DNA from: Methylomarinum sp.
GTDB lineage: Bacteria; Pseudomonadota; Gammaproteobacteria; Methylococcales; Methylomonadaceae
DNA: 24,511 bases
Assembly (NCBI GenBank): GCA_013139755.1
Contig: WTAG01000235.1
Span: 1-24,511, forward strand
Direction: 5' to 3'
Part shown: piece after piece, positions 14,603-22,455 of the stretch
Layout of the letters: each line of letters starts with the position of its first letter
How positions within the stretch are numbered: position 1 is the stretch's first letter
Program-made: the position numbers and the translations under genes
Notes under the pieces: model-generated
The model's database searches: none
The model's input: the letters and a program-made list of their open reading frames with translations, nothing else
What the model was told of the DNA's origin: nothing

Positions 14603-15736
14603 ATGAATATACTGGATTTAATACAGCAAGGTGAAAATGCTTCGATTGAATTTAAAGAAAGTTTACCTAGACCAGAGAGTATTGCAAAAGAAATTATAGC
14701 TTTTGCCAATACCCAGGGGGGGACTTTGTTAGTCGGTGTGACTGATGATGCTAAGGTGTGCGGTATTGCTGAGGAGAAAAGCCATGAAGAATATTTTGCT
14801 AATATTGCACGTAATAATGTAATTCCTGCTATTGATATTAAAATACAATGGGTTGTTTTTGAACATAAAAAAGTGCTTGTTATCAGAGTACCCAAAGGTA
14901 AAGATAAGCCTTATCAAACACTAAACCACCAATTTTTAGTGCGAATCGGATCAACAAATAGAGTGGCAACCCAGGCTGAATTAATGCGTTTGTTTCAGCA
15001 AAGTGGAGTGTTTCATTATGATGCTATTGGCATTGAAAAGAGTAGTATTAAAAATATTAATTTACATAAAATATCAGAATATTTTGATAATTATCAGGTA
15101 GATTTTTCTCAGGAAGAACAACCAGAAAATTTACTAAGAAACACCGATATACTCACCGATAATTTGCAGGTAACAGTGGCTGGTTTACTGGTTTTTTCTT
15201 TAAACCCACAACGGTTTATGCCTGATGCCTGTATTAGCTTTGCTCATTTTTCAGGCAATGAAATAACTGAAGAATTAATTGATAAACAGACGATTACAGG
15301 AACACTGGATTATCAGGTTGATACCGCATTAGCGGTCATAAAAAATAATTGTCAAAGTCCGTCTCTTATTGAAGGAGGAAAAACGGTATCGACTCGGTTT
15401 AGTTATCCAGATAAAGTTTTTAGGGAGTTGCTTGTTAATGCTTGTGTTCACCGGAATTATTCTATTGTAGGCTCAAGAATACGGATCTTTATGTTTAGTG
15501 ATCGGATTGAATTTATTAGCCCTGGTAAGTTACCGAATACTGTCACAGTCGAAAAATTAAGTTATGGAGTCTCTTATTCAGTTAATCCAATTATCGTTAA
15601 GTTTATGGAAAATTTAAGATATATTGATAAACTGGGCAGAGGCCTACCCATGGTTTATAAAATAGCAAAAGACAACCATAAACAGGTCAAGTTTGAAGAA
15701 ATCGGCGAAGAATTTAAGGTGACACTTGAATTGTAA
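14603..15736 (+). CDS. Schlafen/AlbA_2-domain protein with HATPase-like C-terminus
   Basis: This 377-residue protein of the AlbA_2 (Schlafen-type) family is often annotated as an ATP-binding or transcriptional regulator. N-terminal residues 10-46 include ASIEFKES with Glu16 and Lys18, and AFANTQGGTLLVGV (33-46), the core AlbA_2 strand. RIGSTNRVAT (about 113-122) closes that domain. The C-terminal half looks like a GHKL ATPase fold: FRELLVNACVHRNYS (N-box-like), DRIEFISPGKLP (G1-like) and DKLGRGLPMVYK (G2-like GRGLP). Such proteins occur as lone regulators and as parts of defence or mobile loci, and the function is unproven. It has no enzymatic link to polysaccharide synthesis, so it may regulate the cluster or be a passenger. 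The 220 bases upstream hold a repeat and no gene. Confidence 0.8.
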   Translation: MNILDLIQQGENASIEFKESLPRPESIAKEIIAFANTQGGTLLVGVTDDAKVCGIAEEKSHEEYFANIARNNVIPAIDIKIQWVVFEHKKVLVIRVPKGKDKPYQTLNHQFLVRIGSTNRVATQAELMRLFQQSGVFHYDAIGIEKSSIKNINLHKISEYFDNYQVDFSQEEQPENLLRNTDILTDNLQVTVAGLLVFSLNPQRFMPDACISFAHFSGNEITEELIDKQTITGTLDYQVDTALAVIKNNCQSPSLIEGGKTVSTRFSYPDKVFRELLVNACVHRNYSIVGSRIRIFMFSDRIEFISPGKLPNTVTVEKLSYGVSYSVNPIIVKFMENLRYIDKLGRGLPMVYKIAKDNHKQVKFEEIGEEFKVTLEL

Positions 15737-15777
15737 CCTTGTTGCTTTGTCTTTCTTATGAGTCCACTGAGTTAATA

Positions 15778-16734
15778 ATGATTGTATTAGATTCACAATA
15801 TAGTACTACTCGCAGAGTGACGTTAACCCCGCCGACAATGAGTGATGGGGGGGCTGGAAAAATACCTTCAATGCTTTTTTTACCAGAAATTCCTGAGAGA
15901 ATGGGGCAAGGTGGCCTGCGTACTAATGGCTATTTTAAAACTAACAAGGTAGATATACCTCTGATTAGTGTGATTACTATTGTCTACAATGGTGATAAAT
16001 ATATAGAACAGACGATTAACAGTGTTATTGGCCAATCTTATAATAATGTCGAATATATTATTATTGATGGAGGGTCAACTGATGGTACCTTAGATGTTGT
16101 CAGAAAATATGAGAAGCAGATAGATTATTGGGTGAGTGAGCCAGATAAAGGTATTTCAGACGCTTTTAATAAAGGTATATCATTATGTACTGGAGAAATA
16201 ATTGGAATTATTAATGCGGATGATTGGTATGAAAATGATTCATTTGAAGCTATAAGTGACAATATAAAAAAATATGATGTTTTGTATGGAGATATGATCT
16301 TTTGGAATGAAAGAGGTGAAAAGAATAGCCCCGTGGTTGATCATAATAAGCTTAAAAGAAATATGACCCTATGTCATCCTTCATGCTTTATTAAAAGAAG
16401 TATATATAAGAAATATGGAATGTATGATAATGAATATAGATATGCAATGGATTATAATTTGTTATTAAATTTATTTTTGAAAAACTGTAGTTTTTACCAC
16501 CTTGCTAATAATATTTCAAATATGCGGACTCTTGGGATGAGTGATGAAATGTGGAGAGCAGCTTTAGGTGAAGTAAAAAGAGCAAAAAAAAATAATGGGT
16601 TAACTTTTTTTAACTATCAGTTTTTTTTCTTATTTTATTTACTTAAACAAAGTATTAGACGATTTTTTCAATTGAGAGGTCTTGGTTTTGTGGTGAATTA
16701 CTATAGAAAAATAACCCAACATAATAAATGTTAA
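15778..16734 (+). CDS. Glycosyltransferase family 2
   Basis: This GT-A inverting glycosyltransferase has 318 residues from ATG 15778. A TTG at 15739 would add 13 residues with no ribosome site, and ATG 15838 is also possible. An N-terminal lead with LPEIPERMGQGGLRT-GYFK precedes the catalytic domain; similar leads occur in other polysaccharide GT2 proteins. The catalytic domain begins PLISVITIVYNG (about 61-72), then IIDGGSTDGT (about 93-102) and NADDW (about 145-149), in which the DD is the metal-binding motif. LCHPSCFIKRSIY (about 197-209) is the usual acceptor-side segment. The 3' half is markedly AT-rich. It overlaps the next GT2 gene by 7 bases, so the two are coupled. Confidence 0.87.
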   Translation: MIVLDSQYSTTRRVTLTPPTMSDGGAGKIPSMLFLPEIPERMGQGGLRTNGYFKTNKVDIPLISVITIVYNGDKYIEQTINSVIGQSYNNVEYIIIDGGSTDGTLDVVRKYEKQIDYWVSEPDKGISDAFNKGISLCTGEIIGIINADDWYENDSFEAISDNIKKYDVLYGDMIFWNERGEKNSPVVDHNKLKRNMTLCHPSCFIKRSIYKKYGMYDNEYRYAMDYNLLLNLFLKNCSFYHLANNISNMRTLGMSDEMWRAALGEVKRAKKNNGLTFFNYQFFFLFYLLKQSIRRFFQLRGLGFVVNYYRKITQHNKC

Positions 16735-17612
16735 AGTCTGATTTTTCTTTAATGAATGATAAAGATGTTATCTTTAGTCTTATTATGGCAACCTATAATA
16801 GAAAAGATGATGTCGATAAATTTATTTTAAGTTTGCTTGATCAAGATTTTGATCTTAATAAAGTCGAATTAATTATTATTGACCAAAATGGAGAAAACTT
16901 TCTTGCTGAAATAATAAGAAAATATAACAAACTAGTAACAATAAAGCATATTAGATCGAATGTACTCGGGTCAAGTATTAATAGAAATATTGGCATTGAA
17001 CAAGCAAAAGGTCTGATTATTGCTTTTCCTGATGATGACTGTACTTTTTATCATGATACTTTATCTGAAGTCTATAAAATTTTTTCAGAAAGAAATAATA
17101 TAGCAACAGTTTTAGGGCAGATTTACGATAAAGCCTCAGGGAAAAAAATAATAAGAAATTGGCCTGATAGTATAAAAAAAATAACTAAGAAAAATTTCTT
17201 TCATTTATATTCTTGTATAACTGTTTTTACTAAAACTAAAGATGTTTTTTTTGATCCCGAATTAGGGCCAAGTACAATGTTCGGTGCTTATGAAGATGCT
17301 GATTATATTTTATCTTTAGTCAAAAAAAATAAGGATAGTTTTTATTACTTTCCAATGGTTAAGGTTAATCACCCTCAGCTCAATATGAGTAAAATGAACC
17401 TTAAAAAAATCTCTAATTATGGATTAGGGTTTGGAGCGTTTTGTAGAAAAAATATATCTCTTAATGTTTTTATTTTATATATTGGAGTCATTGTCTACCA
17501 CTTGGCACTATTTTTGGTTTCTATGCTGAAATTAGATTTTGTTAAAGTAAATAAAAGATATATTTCAATTACTTCTAGGCTAGTAGGTTTTTTTCGGTTT
17601 GGTAACCTGTAA
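16728..17612 (+). CDS. Glycosyltransferase family 2
   Basis: This 294-residue GT2 enzyme begins its fold at FSLIMATYNRKDDVDKF (about 16-32), followed by ELIIIDQNGEN and the acidic motif FPDDDC (about 100-105). GAYEDADY (about 186-193) supplies the ED pair expected near the catalytic base. A hydrophobic C-terminal segment (about 248-270) probably anchors it to the inner membrane. A GT2 with three consecutive Asp in the motif and IDQNG after strand 2 is a common type in polysaccharide loci. ATG 16728 overlaps the previous gene; an internal ATG at residue 9 is also possible. It is AT-rich like its upstream neighbour. Specificity is unknown. Confidence 0.85.
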   Translation: MLKSDFSLMNDKDVIFSLIMATYNRKDDVDKFILSLLDQDFDLNKVELIIIDQNGENFLAEIIRKYNKLVTIKHIRSNVLGSSINRNIGIEQAKGLIIAFPDDDCTFYHDTLSEVYKIFSERNNIATVLGQIYDKASGKKIIRNWPDSIKKITKKNFFHLYSCITVFTKTKDVFFDPELGPSTMFGAYEDADYILSLVKKNKDSFYYFPMVKVNHPQLNMSKMNLKKISNYGLGFGAFCRKNISLNVFILYIGVIVYHLALFLVSMLKLDFVKVNKRYISITSRLVGFFRFGNL

Positions 17613-17657
17613 ATGTATAACTCCTTAAATGCTACTTCATAAATTATTTTTAGTGCC

Positions 17658-18581
17658 ATGAGTCAATATTCAATTGGTTTAGTCATTCCCACAAAAAATG
17701 CACAAGCTACTCTTAGTGAAATTTTAACGATGCTCAAAACTTCTTCTTTTGAGTTTTCCATTTTAATTGTTGATTCATCATCTGATGATAGTACGGTATC
17801 AATTGCTAATAAGCATAATATTCAGGTTAAAATTATTCCACAAGCTGACTTCAATCATGGAGCTACTAGAGAATATGCTCGAAACTTGATAAATACAGAT
17901 ATTGTGGTTTTTTTAACTCAAGATGCGATTCCTGTTACTGTCGATTTAATTGAACGGTTGGTTAAGCCTTTGATTGAAAATGATGATGTCGTCATAAGTT
18001 ATGGTCGACAGATTCCACATGATGGTGCAGATGTTTTTGAGGCTTTTCCTCGTGAGTTTAATTATCAGGAATACTCTCACACTCGAAGCATTGAGGACAT
18101 TGATCAATATGGAGTATATACATTTTTTTGTTCAAATAGTTGTGCCGCTTATAAAAATGTAGCTCTAAATACAGTAGGTGGTTTTCAAACTACATTAACG
18201 AATGAAGACTATTTTACCGTTGCGAGATTATTGCAAAAAGGATACAAAATTGCATATGTTGCAGATGCCGTGGTCAAACATTCACATAGCTATACTTTAT
18301 GCCAGGAGTTTCAGCGATATTTTGATACAGGTTATGCACGGGCAGAAAACCCTATTGTTCAAAAATTAGTAGGGCAGGCGGAATCTCGGGGGATGGGGTT
18401 TATTGTGGCGTTGTTAAAAAAAGTGTGGAATGATCAGCCTTTTTTAATATTCTATGCAGTAGTGCAATCACTTATAAAATGGTTGGGTTATCGTGTTGGC
18501 TTTTATGGATCGTTTTTGCCATTAAATGTGCGGAAGAAATTAAGTCAGCAGTCTTATTATTGGTCATCGAAATATTATTAG
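17658..18581 (+). CDS. Glycosyltransferase family 2, rhamnosyltransferase-like
   Basis: This 307-residue GT2 has features of the rhamnosyltransferase group: LVIPTKNAQATL (8-19), LIVDSSSDDST (36-46), FNHGATREYAR (65-75) and FLTQDAIP (85-92). The FNHGxTR and QDAxP motifs are characteristic of dTDP-rhamnose-using enzymes such as RfbF/WsaE relatives, although some members use other sugars. NEDYFTVARLLQKGYKIAYV (about 183-202) contains the ED motif and the following strand, and VKHSHSY follows. It starts at ATG 17658, 45 bases after the previous gene. It is the last forward gene of the glycan block and converges on the ligase gene, with 84 featureless bases between them and no clear terminator. 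No rhamnose synthesis genes are in the window. Confidence 0.85.
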   Translation: MSQYSIGLVIPTKNAQATLSEILTMLKTSSFEFSILIVDSSSDDSTVSIANKHNIQVKIIPQADFNHGATREYARNLINTDIVVFLTQDAIPVTVDLIERLVKPLIENDDVVISYGRQIPHDGADVFEAFPREFNYQEYSHTRSIEDIDQYGVYTFFCSNSCAAYKNVALNTVGGFQTTLTNEDYFTVARLLQKGYKIAYVADAVVKHSHSYTLCQEFQRYFDTGYARAENPIVQKLVGQAESRGMGFIVALLKKVWNDQPFLIFYAVVQSLIKWLGYRVGFYGSFLPLNVRKKLSQQSYYWSSKYY

Positions 18582-18665
18582 TTTCATGTGTAGCTATTAA
18601 GCTAAAAATTGCGAGCAATACTTTAGGGGTTTTCTGATGATGAGGCAAGGAATAGTTCTACTGAT

Positions 18666-20591
18666 TTATTGGTGATGAATATTAAACTGTTTCAAAGTGA
18701 AATACCCCCCAGTCCCTTTCTTATCTAGTAATTGATTAATTTGTTGTTTAATATTTTCAATAGCCTCTGACTCATTTGTTGGTATCACAAGGGCTAACAG
18801 TATTTGTAAATAGAGTATTCCATTTTGATAATTACTGAAATACCTGCGCTCAAGCCCTCCTGTTAATGCTTTTAATGCTTCCTGTTTTTTATTAAAATGC
18901 ATTAAGGCATCAGCTAGTTCTAAGCGAGTTTGCAGGTTAAAAGGATCTAGTCGGATGGCTTCAGAAAAACTGCTAACAATGATTTGATAATGTTTTTTTT
19001 GTTCAGTGCTATCCAATAAATATAATTTTGCTTTATTGGTGTAGTTTAAATCACGAAAGGGATTGCCTATAATCGCTTTATCAACTGCCTTTTTCCCTTG
19101 TTCAATTAATTGTTGTTTTCCTTCACTACTGAACATATGAGCATCCTTCGAAAGTAAAAGGGTATAAATATTTGCTTCAGTGGCAAAATATTCTTCTTTA
19201 AAAGGCGTTAGGCTTGAGGCCTGTATGGTGTTTTCTAAAGCAATTAAATTGTTAGGGGATGTGTTAAATACTTTATAAAGTGTAAATGAGTTGATACCAA
19301 TAAAATAAAGTATAACAACCGACATAGCAGTAAGGATGCCTATATAGCCTGTTTTGGTAAATACTTTAATTTCACTGGGGATAAAAGAAAGGCTTGGCTG
19401 TATTTTTAAATGATCAAGTCGTTGGGCGATGAGGCCCATATACAAGCCCATTAATAATAATGGCGCGGGTTGATAAAAGTTAAAGGTAAAAAAAGAATGG
19501 GTAAAGACAGCAATGCAGGCTGTAATCAATCCTAGTGTCTGTAGTTTTTGGTTATGATCAGCTGTTTTTGTATAGAGGGTGTAGCCAGATGTTAGAAAGG
19601 TTATGACAAAGCCGATAAATAATAATAAGCCTATTGGACCTAGTTCTATTAAAAACTGTAAATAGTCATTATGTGCAAATTGACCAATATCAGGGGCGTT
19701 AATATGTCTAAATTGAGGAAACAACCAATGAAACATATTTAAACCTCTTCCTAAAAAAGGCTGTTCCAAATACATTTGTAGGCCTGAGCCCCAAATGTAA
19801 TCTCTACCTGCGGAAAGGGCTGTTAGGTTATTACTGGTCGATAAGTTAACGGCTCTGTTTAGATAACTTGCTCCTGTTAAAAACTCAGCAAATACAAAGC
19901 CTGAAAATAAGTAAACAGTTAGTTTCAAAAAGATTTTAATCGCTCGCTTTTCTAGCAGAGCATGGATAAGTAGAATAATAATACCAATACCTAAGCCGAG
20001 TAGGGCGCCGCGAGAAACCGTTAAAGTGATAATAAAAGTGCCGCAAGCAATCACAAAGCCAATAATATGTTTCTTGTATGTTGTTTTTTCGGTTAAAAAA
20101 CAAGCACAAAAGGGAAGTAACAACATGACTATAAAGATTGCATTGGTGTTTTTATTTAAGAAAAAACCTGGTGCGGGAAGGTGTGACGTATCAATAAATC
20201 GTTGGTAATAAGCTTTTACCATGATGATTACAATATAAGCCGCTAAAGCTAAGTGGAAATGTTGTTGTTGTTTGGAAGTACTCCAAAAACTTATGAGTAG
20301 ACCTATGGGGAATACTAAAAAAATTAAAGCAGAATAAAGGCTGTCGCTAGGAACTGGCGACCAAAGAATAGATAGAAATGACCAAGCTACAAAACATAAG
20401 AAAAATAGGCTATAGCGATTAGTAGGTATTTTTACGACTGAATGAAAAGAACTGAATAGTTTAACTAAAACAATACTAAGTAGTAACCCAAATGCAGCTA
20501 TAAAGTATATATAACTTAAAGAATGGTCATGCAGGCTGGGTGTAAGAAATAATGCAATCGCTGTTAATAAAATAGCAATACTTTTTTTCAA
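18666..20591 (-). CDS. Wzy_C-family O-antigen ligase / pilin-type O-oligosaccharyltransferase with C-terminal TPR-like region
   Basis: This polytopic inner-membrane protein of 641 residues belongs to the O-antigen ligase/PglL (Wzy_C) superfamily. About ten hydrophobic segments span residues 5-440. Conserved signatures are TVSRGALLGLGIG (about 191-203), SAGRDYIWGSGLQMY followed by PFLGRGLNMFHWLFP (about 258-290) and QFAHNDYLQFLIELGPIGLL (about 301-320), the large periplasmic loop with the catalytic His. Residues from about 450 onward are soluble, with TPR-like helices (LQTRLELADALMHFNKKQEALKAL). The start is TTG (complement of 20589-20591), because no ATG lies in frame before a stop; ATT at 20607-20609 is the other candidate. 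It is next to pilA, as TfpO/PilO-type enzymes are in Pseudomonas and Acinetobacter, so transfer of glycan to pilin is a reasonable inference. WaaL-like ligation to lipid A core, or chain polymerisation, is possible. Confidence 0.85.
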   Translation of the reverse strand: MKKSIAILLTAIALFLTPSLHDHSLSYIYFIAAFGLLLSIVLVKLFSSFHSVVKIPTNRYSLFFLCFVAWSFLSILWSPVPSDSLYSALIFLVFPIGLLISFWSTSKQQQHFHLALAAYIVIIMVKAYYQRFIDTSHLPAPGFFLNKNTNAIFIVMLLLPFCACFLTEKTTYKKHIIGFVIACGTFIITLTVSRGALLGLGIGIIILLIHALLEKRAIKIFLKLTVYLFSGFVFAEFLTGASYLNRAVNLSTSNNLTALSAGRDYIWGSGLQMYLEQPFLGRGLNMFHWLFPQFRHINAPDIGQFAHNDYLQFLIELGPIGLLLFIGFVITFLTSGYTLYTKTADHNQKLQTLGLITACIAVFTHSFFTFNFYQPAPLLLMGLYMGLIAQRLDHLKIQPSLSFIPSEIKVFTKTGYIGILTAMSVVILYFIGINSFTLYKVFNTSPNNLIALENTIQASSLTPFKEEYFATEANIYTLLLSKDAHMFSSEGKQQLIEQGKKAVDKAIIGNPFRDLNYTNKAKLYLLDSTEQKKHYQIIVSSFSEAIRLDPFNLQTRLELADALMHFNKKQEALKALTGGLERRYFSNYQNGILYLQILLALVIPTNESEAIENIKQQINQLLDKKGTGGYFTLKQFNIHHQ

Positions 20592-20625
20592 GGTGTTTTT
20601 TAAGATAATTTTAGGATGAACATTT

Positions 20626-20669
20626 TGTCAAATAAAAAAACCTCAATTAAGAGGCTTTTTTATTTGACA
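20626..20669. terminator. Bidirectional intrinsic terminator between pilA and the ligase gene
   Basis: A near-perfect inverted repeat pairs TGTCAAATAAAAAAACCTC with GAGGCTTTTTTATTTGACA around a six-base AATTAA loop. The GAGG/CCTC core followed by a run of T on either strand is the standard form. It lies 12 bases after the pilin stop, so it should end the pilA transcript and separate it from the ligase gene. Confidence 0.85.
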
Positions 20670-20680
20670 CTTGTTATTAA

Positions 20681-21142
20681 TTAACGACAGCTAGCAGGTC
20701 TAAATTTAGCGTCTAAATCACCAGTTGTACAAGTCCATTGTACGGCACCAGTTGCAGGTGCTCCATCAGCGGCTAACGGATTGCCCCCAGATGTAGGAAT
20801 AAAAATAATTGTTTTACCAACATCAACAGTTGAGCCGTAAGTAATCGTAATTTGACCAGTAGTTGAATTCACTTCTACCGAATTCACATGAGTTGTTGTG
20901 CCAGGGTCAGAAAATCCAGTCGCAAAACCTTTTGCAGTACCCGTTGTTACCACTCCAAATGCAGCATTTTCACTTACAGTTACTTTAGCTGCTGAAGCCA
21001 AAACAATCCCTTCTGTTACTTTAGCTCTAACCATATAGTCAGTATAAGCAGGGATGGCGATTGATGCCAAGATACCGATGATCGCTACAACGATCATGAG
21101 TTCGATTAAGGTAAAACCTTGTTGTGATTTTTGGGTGTTCAT
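20681..21142 (-). CDS. pilA: Type IV major pilin (PilA-like)
   Basis: This type IVa prepilin has 153 residues from the ATG at 21140-21142. The short leader MNTQKSQQG ends with the Gly cut by the prepilin peptidase, and the mature protein starts [20 protein letters not shown] with Glu5. This is the hydrophobic helix that packs the fibre core, and Phe1 is the N-methylated residue. [14 protein letters not shown] is the typical continuation. The C-terminal pair of cysteines (WTCTTG and PASCR) would form the D-loop disulfide. Ser/Thr-rich stretches in between could carry O-glycans. A frame extending 15 residues further upstream is open, but it crosses the likely mRNA leader. A good sigma-54 promoter lies about 45-50 bases upstream, and an efficient terminator follows. 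Confidence 0.95.
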   Translation of the reverse strand: MNTQKSQQGFTLIELMIVVAIIGILASIAIPAYTDYMVRAKVTEGIVLASAAKVTVSENAAFGVVTTGTAKGFATGFSDPGTTTHVNSVEVNSTTGQITITYGSTVDVGKTIIFIPTSGGNPLAADGAPATGAVQWTCTTGDLDAKFRPASCR

Positions 21143-21195
21143 AATATGTGCCTTTGATTTAGAAAAAGGAGATTCAATAAACTTCAATTACAATA

Positions 21196-21212
21196 TAGCA
21201 GAGTCTATGCCA
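21196..21212 (-). promoter_or_regulatory. Sigma-54 (-24/-12) promoter of pilA
   Basis: On the minus strand TGGCATAGACTCTGCTA matches TGGCAC-N5-TTGCA at eight of ten core positions, with the obligatory GG and GC separated by exactly ten bases. The predicted RNA start would lie near 21185, leaving a leader of about 45 bases. pilA genes of gammaproteobacteria are classically driven by RpoN with the PilS/PilR system, so motif and position agree. The call is by eye and was not scored. Confidence 0.75.
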
Positions 21213-21333
21213 AAAAAATATTTTGCCAAAAAAAAGCTGGGAGACCGCTTACAGTCTTGAGTTGTATTCATCTATTACATAGTGGCTATTTAGTTGGTTT
21301 TTGAATAAAAGTGTTTTAACCTTACAAAATTCA

Positions 21334-21364
21334 GTTAATAGTGACAAAAATTGTCACTATTAAC
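21334..21364. repeat. Perfect 14-base palindrome upstream of the pilA promoter
   Basis: GTTAATAGTGACAA and TTGTCACTATTAAC are perfect inverted copies with a three-base AAA spacer. The centre lies about 165 bases upstream of the predicted pilA RNA start, in the range where sigma-54 activators bind, and the arms contain TGTCA/TGACA, which resembles TGTC-type PilR sites. It could instead be a transcript hairpin or another regulator's operator. It lacks the GC-rich stem of a usual terminator. Confidence 0.5.
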
Positions 21365-21423
21365 TTCGGAGTGACGTTGTTTAATCAGTAAAGCTTTGCT
21401 ATGTTTATATTTTATGTAACGAC

Positions 21424-21590
21424 TAAGGAACGTGTATGGAATAACTTCCCAAAGTTATAACGCAGGATTTTTGCTTCAGCTGGGATGATCTCATGAGGCG
21501 CATAGTTATTCTACGCAACGAATGAGATCATCCCAGCTGGAGCAAAAAAACCCGTTAGAGATTGGGAAGTTGTTTCATGCACGTTCCTAA
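21424..21590. repeat. Inverted-repeat element of about 167 bases
   Basis: The outer ends TAAGGAACGTG and CACGTTCCTAA are inverted, ACTTCCCA pairs with TGGGAAGT inside them, and 26-base inner arms (21469-21494 and 21522-21547, differing at one pair) enclose a 27-base loop that itself carries GCGTAG-like complementarity. No reading frame fits. The size, terminal repeats and intergenic site suggest a non-autonomous miniature element. It differs in sequence from the other repeats in the window. Confidence 0.7.
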
Positions 21591-21647
21591 GCAAATTTAA
21601 TTTACTATTACTTTTTAAGCTGAGAAATAATGATGAGGCCTTTATAA

Positions 21648-22322
21648 ATGATTGAATTATATTTAGATACTGTTGATGTTGAACAGGTTAATCGATTGAG
21701 TACCTGTATGCCTATTAAAGGGGTAACGACCAATCCAACGATTTTAGCGAATGCAGGCATGGGGGTTGCTCAGGCCTTATCTGAATTGTCTGAAATACTA
21801 GGGAGTGGAGCACGATTTCATGTGCAAGTGGTTAGTCAAACGGTTGCTGAGATTGTTGATGAGGCTATATCTCTAGATAAATTGCCTTTTGATATGGTGG
21901 TTAAAATTCCTGCAACTGAAGTAGGATTAGCTGCTATTAAGAAAGTAAAAAAGCGTGGCATATTAGTTTTGGCTACGGCTATTTATAGTTCTCAGCAAGG
22001 TTTCCTTGCTGCTTTGTGTGGGGCAGATTATTTGGCGCCCTATATAAATAGAATAGATACTATGGGAGGGAATGGTATCGGTGTAGTTGCAGACTTGCAA
22101 CAATTGCTGACAATTAATAGTTTAAATTGCAAAGTACTTCCAGCGAGCTTTAAAAACACCCTGCAAGTGATGGATGTTATGAAGTTGGGTGTAGGTGCTA
22201 TTACTTTGCCCAGTGAGGTGGCAATACAGATGATTTCTCATCCCGCAGTCGAGCCGGCCGTTGAAAAATTCTCTCAAGATTGGCGTGATACTTTTGGAAC
22301 GATGCTTTCTTTTGATACTTAA
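21648..22322 (+). CDS. fsa: Fructose-6-phosphate aldolase / TalC-type transaldolase family
   Basis: This is a 224-residue class I aldolase of the small transaldolase family, very similar in layout to E. coli FsaA/FsaB. FsaA cleaves fructose 6-phosphate to dihydroxyacetone and glyceraldehyde 3-phosphate; close relatives act as transaldolases. It opens IELYLDTVDVEQVNRL, has GVTTNPTIL (25-33), Gln60 (FHVQV), the Schiff-base Lys86 in VVKIPAT (84-90), and APYINRID (130-137) with Tyr132, the tyrosine that orients water in FSA enzymes. The C-terminal LPSEVAIQMISHPAV and KFSQDWRDTFG are also family-typical. A GAGG site lies about 10 bases before ATG 21648. GC content is near that of core genes (24 of 60 at 21961-22020). 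It is a single gene between an inverted-repeat element and a REP-like palindrome. FSA versus transaldolase activity cannot be settled by sequence alone. Confidence 0.9.
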   Translation: MIELYLDTVDVEQVNRLSTCMPIKGVTTNPTILANAGMGVAQALSELSEILGSGARFHVQVVSQTVAEIVDEAISLDKLPFDMVVKIPATEVGLAAIKKVKKRGILVLATAIYSSQQGFLAALCGADYLAPYINRIDTMGGNGIGVVADLQQLLTINSLNCKVLPASFKNTLQVMDVMKLGVGAITLPSEVAIQMISHPAVEPAVEKFSQDWRDTFGTMLSFDT

Positions 22323-22340
22323 GAAGAATTAACTGAATTC

Positions 22341-22415
22341 CGGTAGGAGGGACCTATTGGTCGCGATTTTCTTGATCTTTCTCAGACCCAGACGCGGCTA
22401 ATAGGCCCCTCCTTG
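22341..22415. repeat. REP-like palindrome, copy 2
   Basis: The left arm (22341-22366, CGGTAGGAGGGACC...) and the right arm (22392-22414, ...GGCCCCTCCTT) are degenerate inverted copies. The loop contains CTTGATCTT, as in the element at 3321-3393, and the arms match that copy with a few substitutions. It lies between the convergent ends of fsa and fccB, a common location for REP-type hairpins, where it may protect or terminate transcripts. Confidence 0.8.
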
Positions 22416-22455
22416 GTGTGTTTTCCCATTAACTTTAGAGGTATTGGGTTTATCT

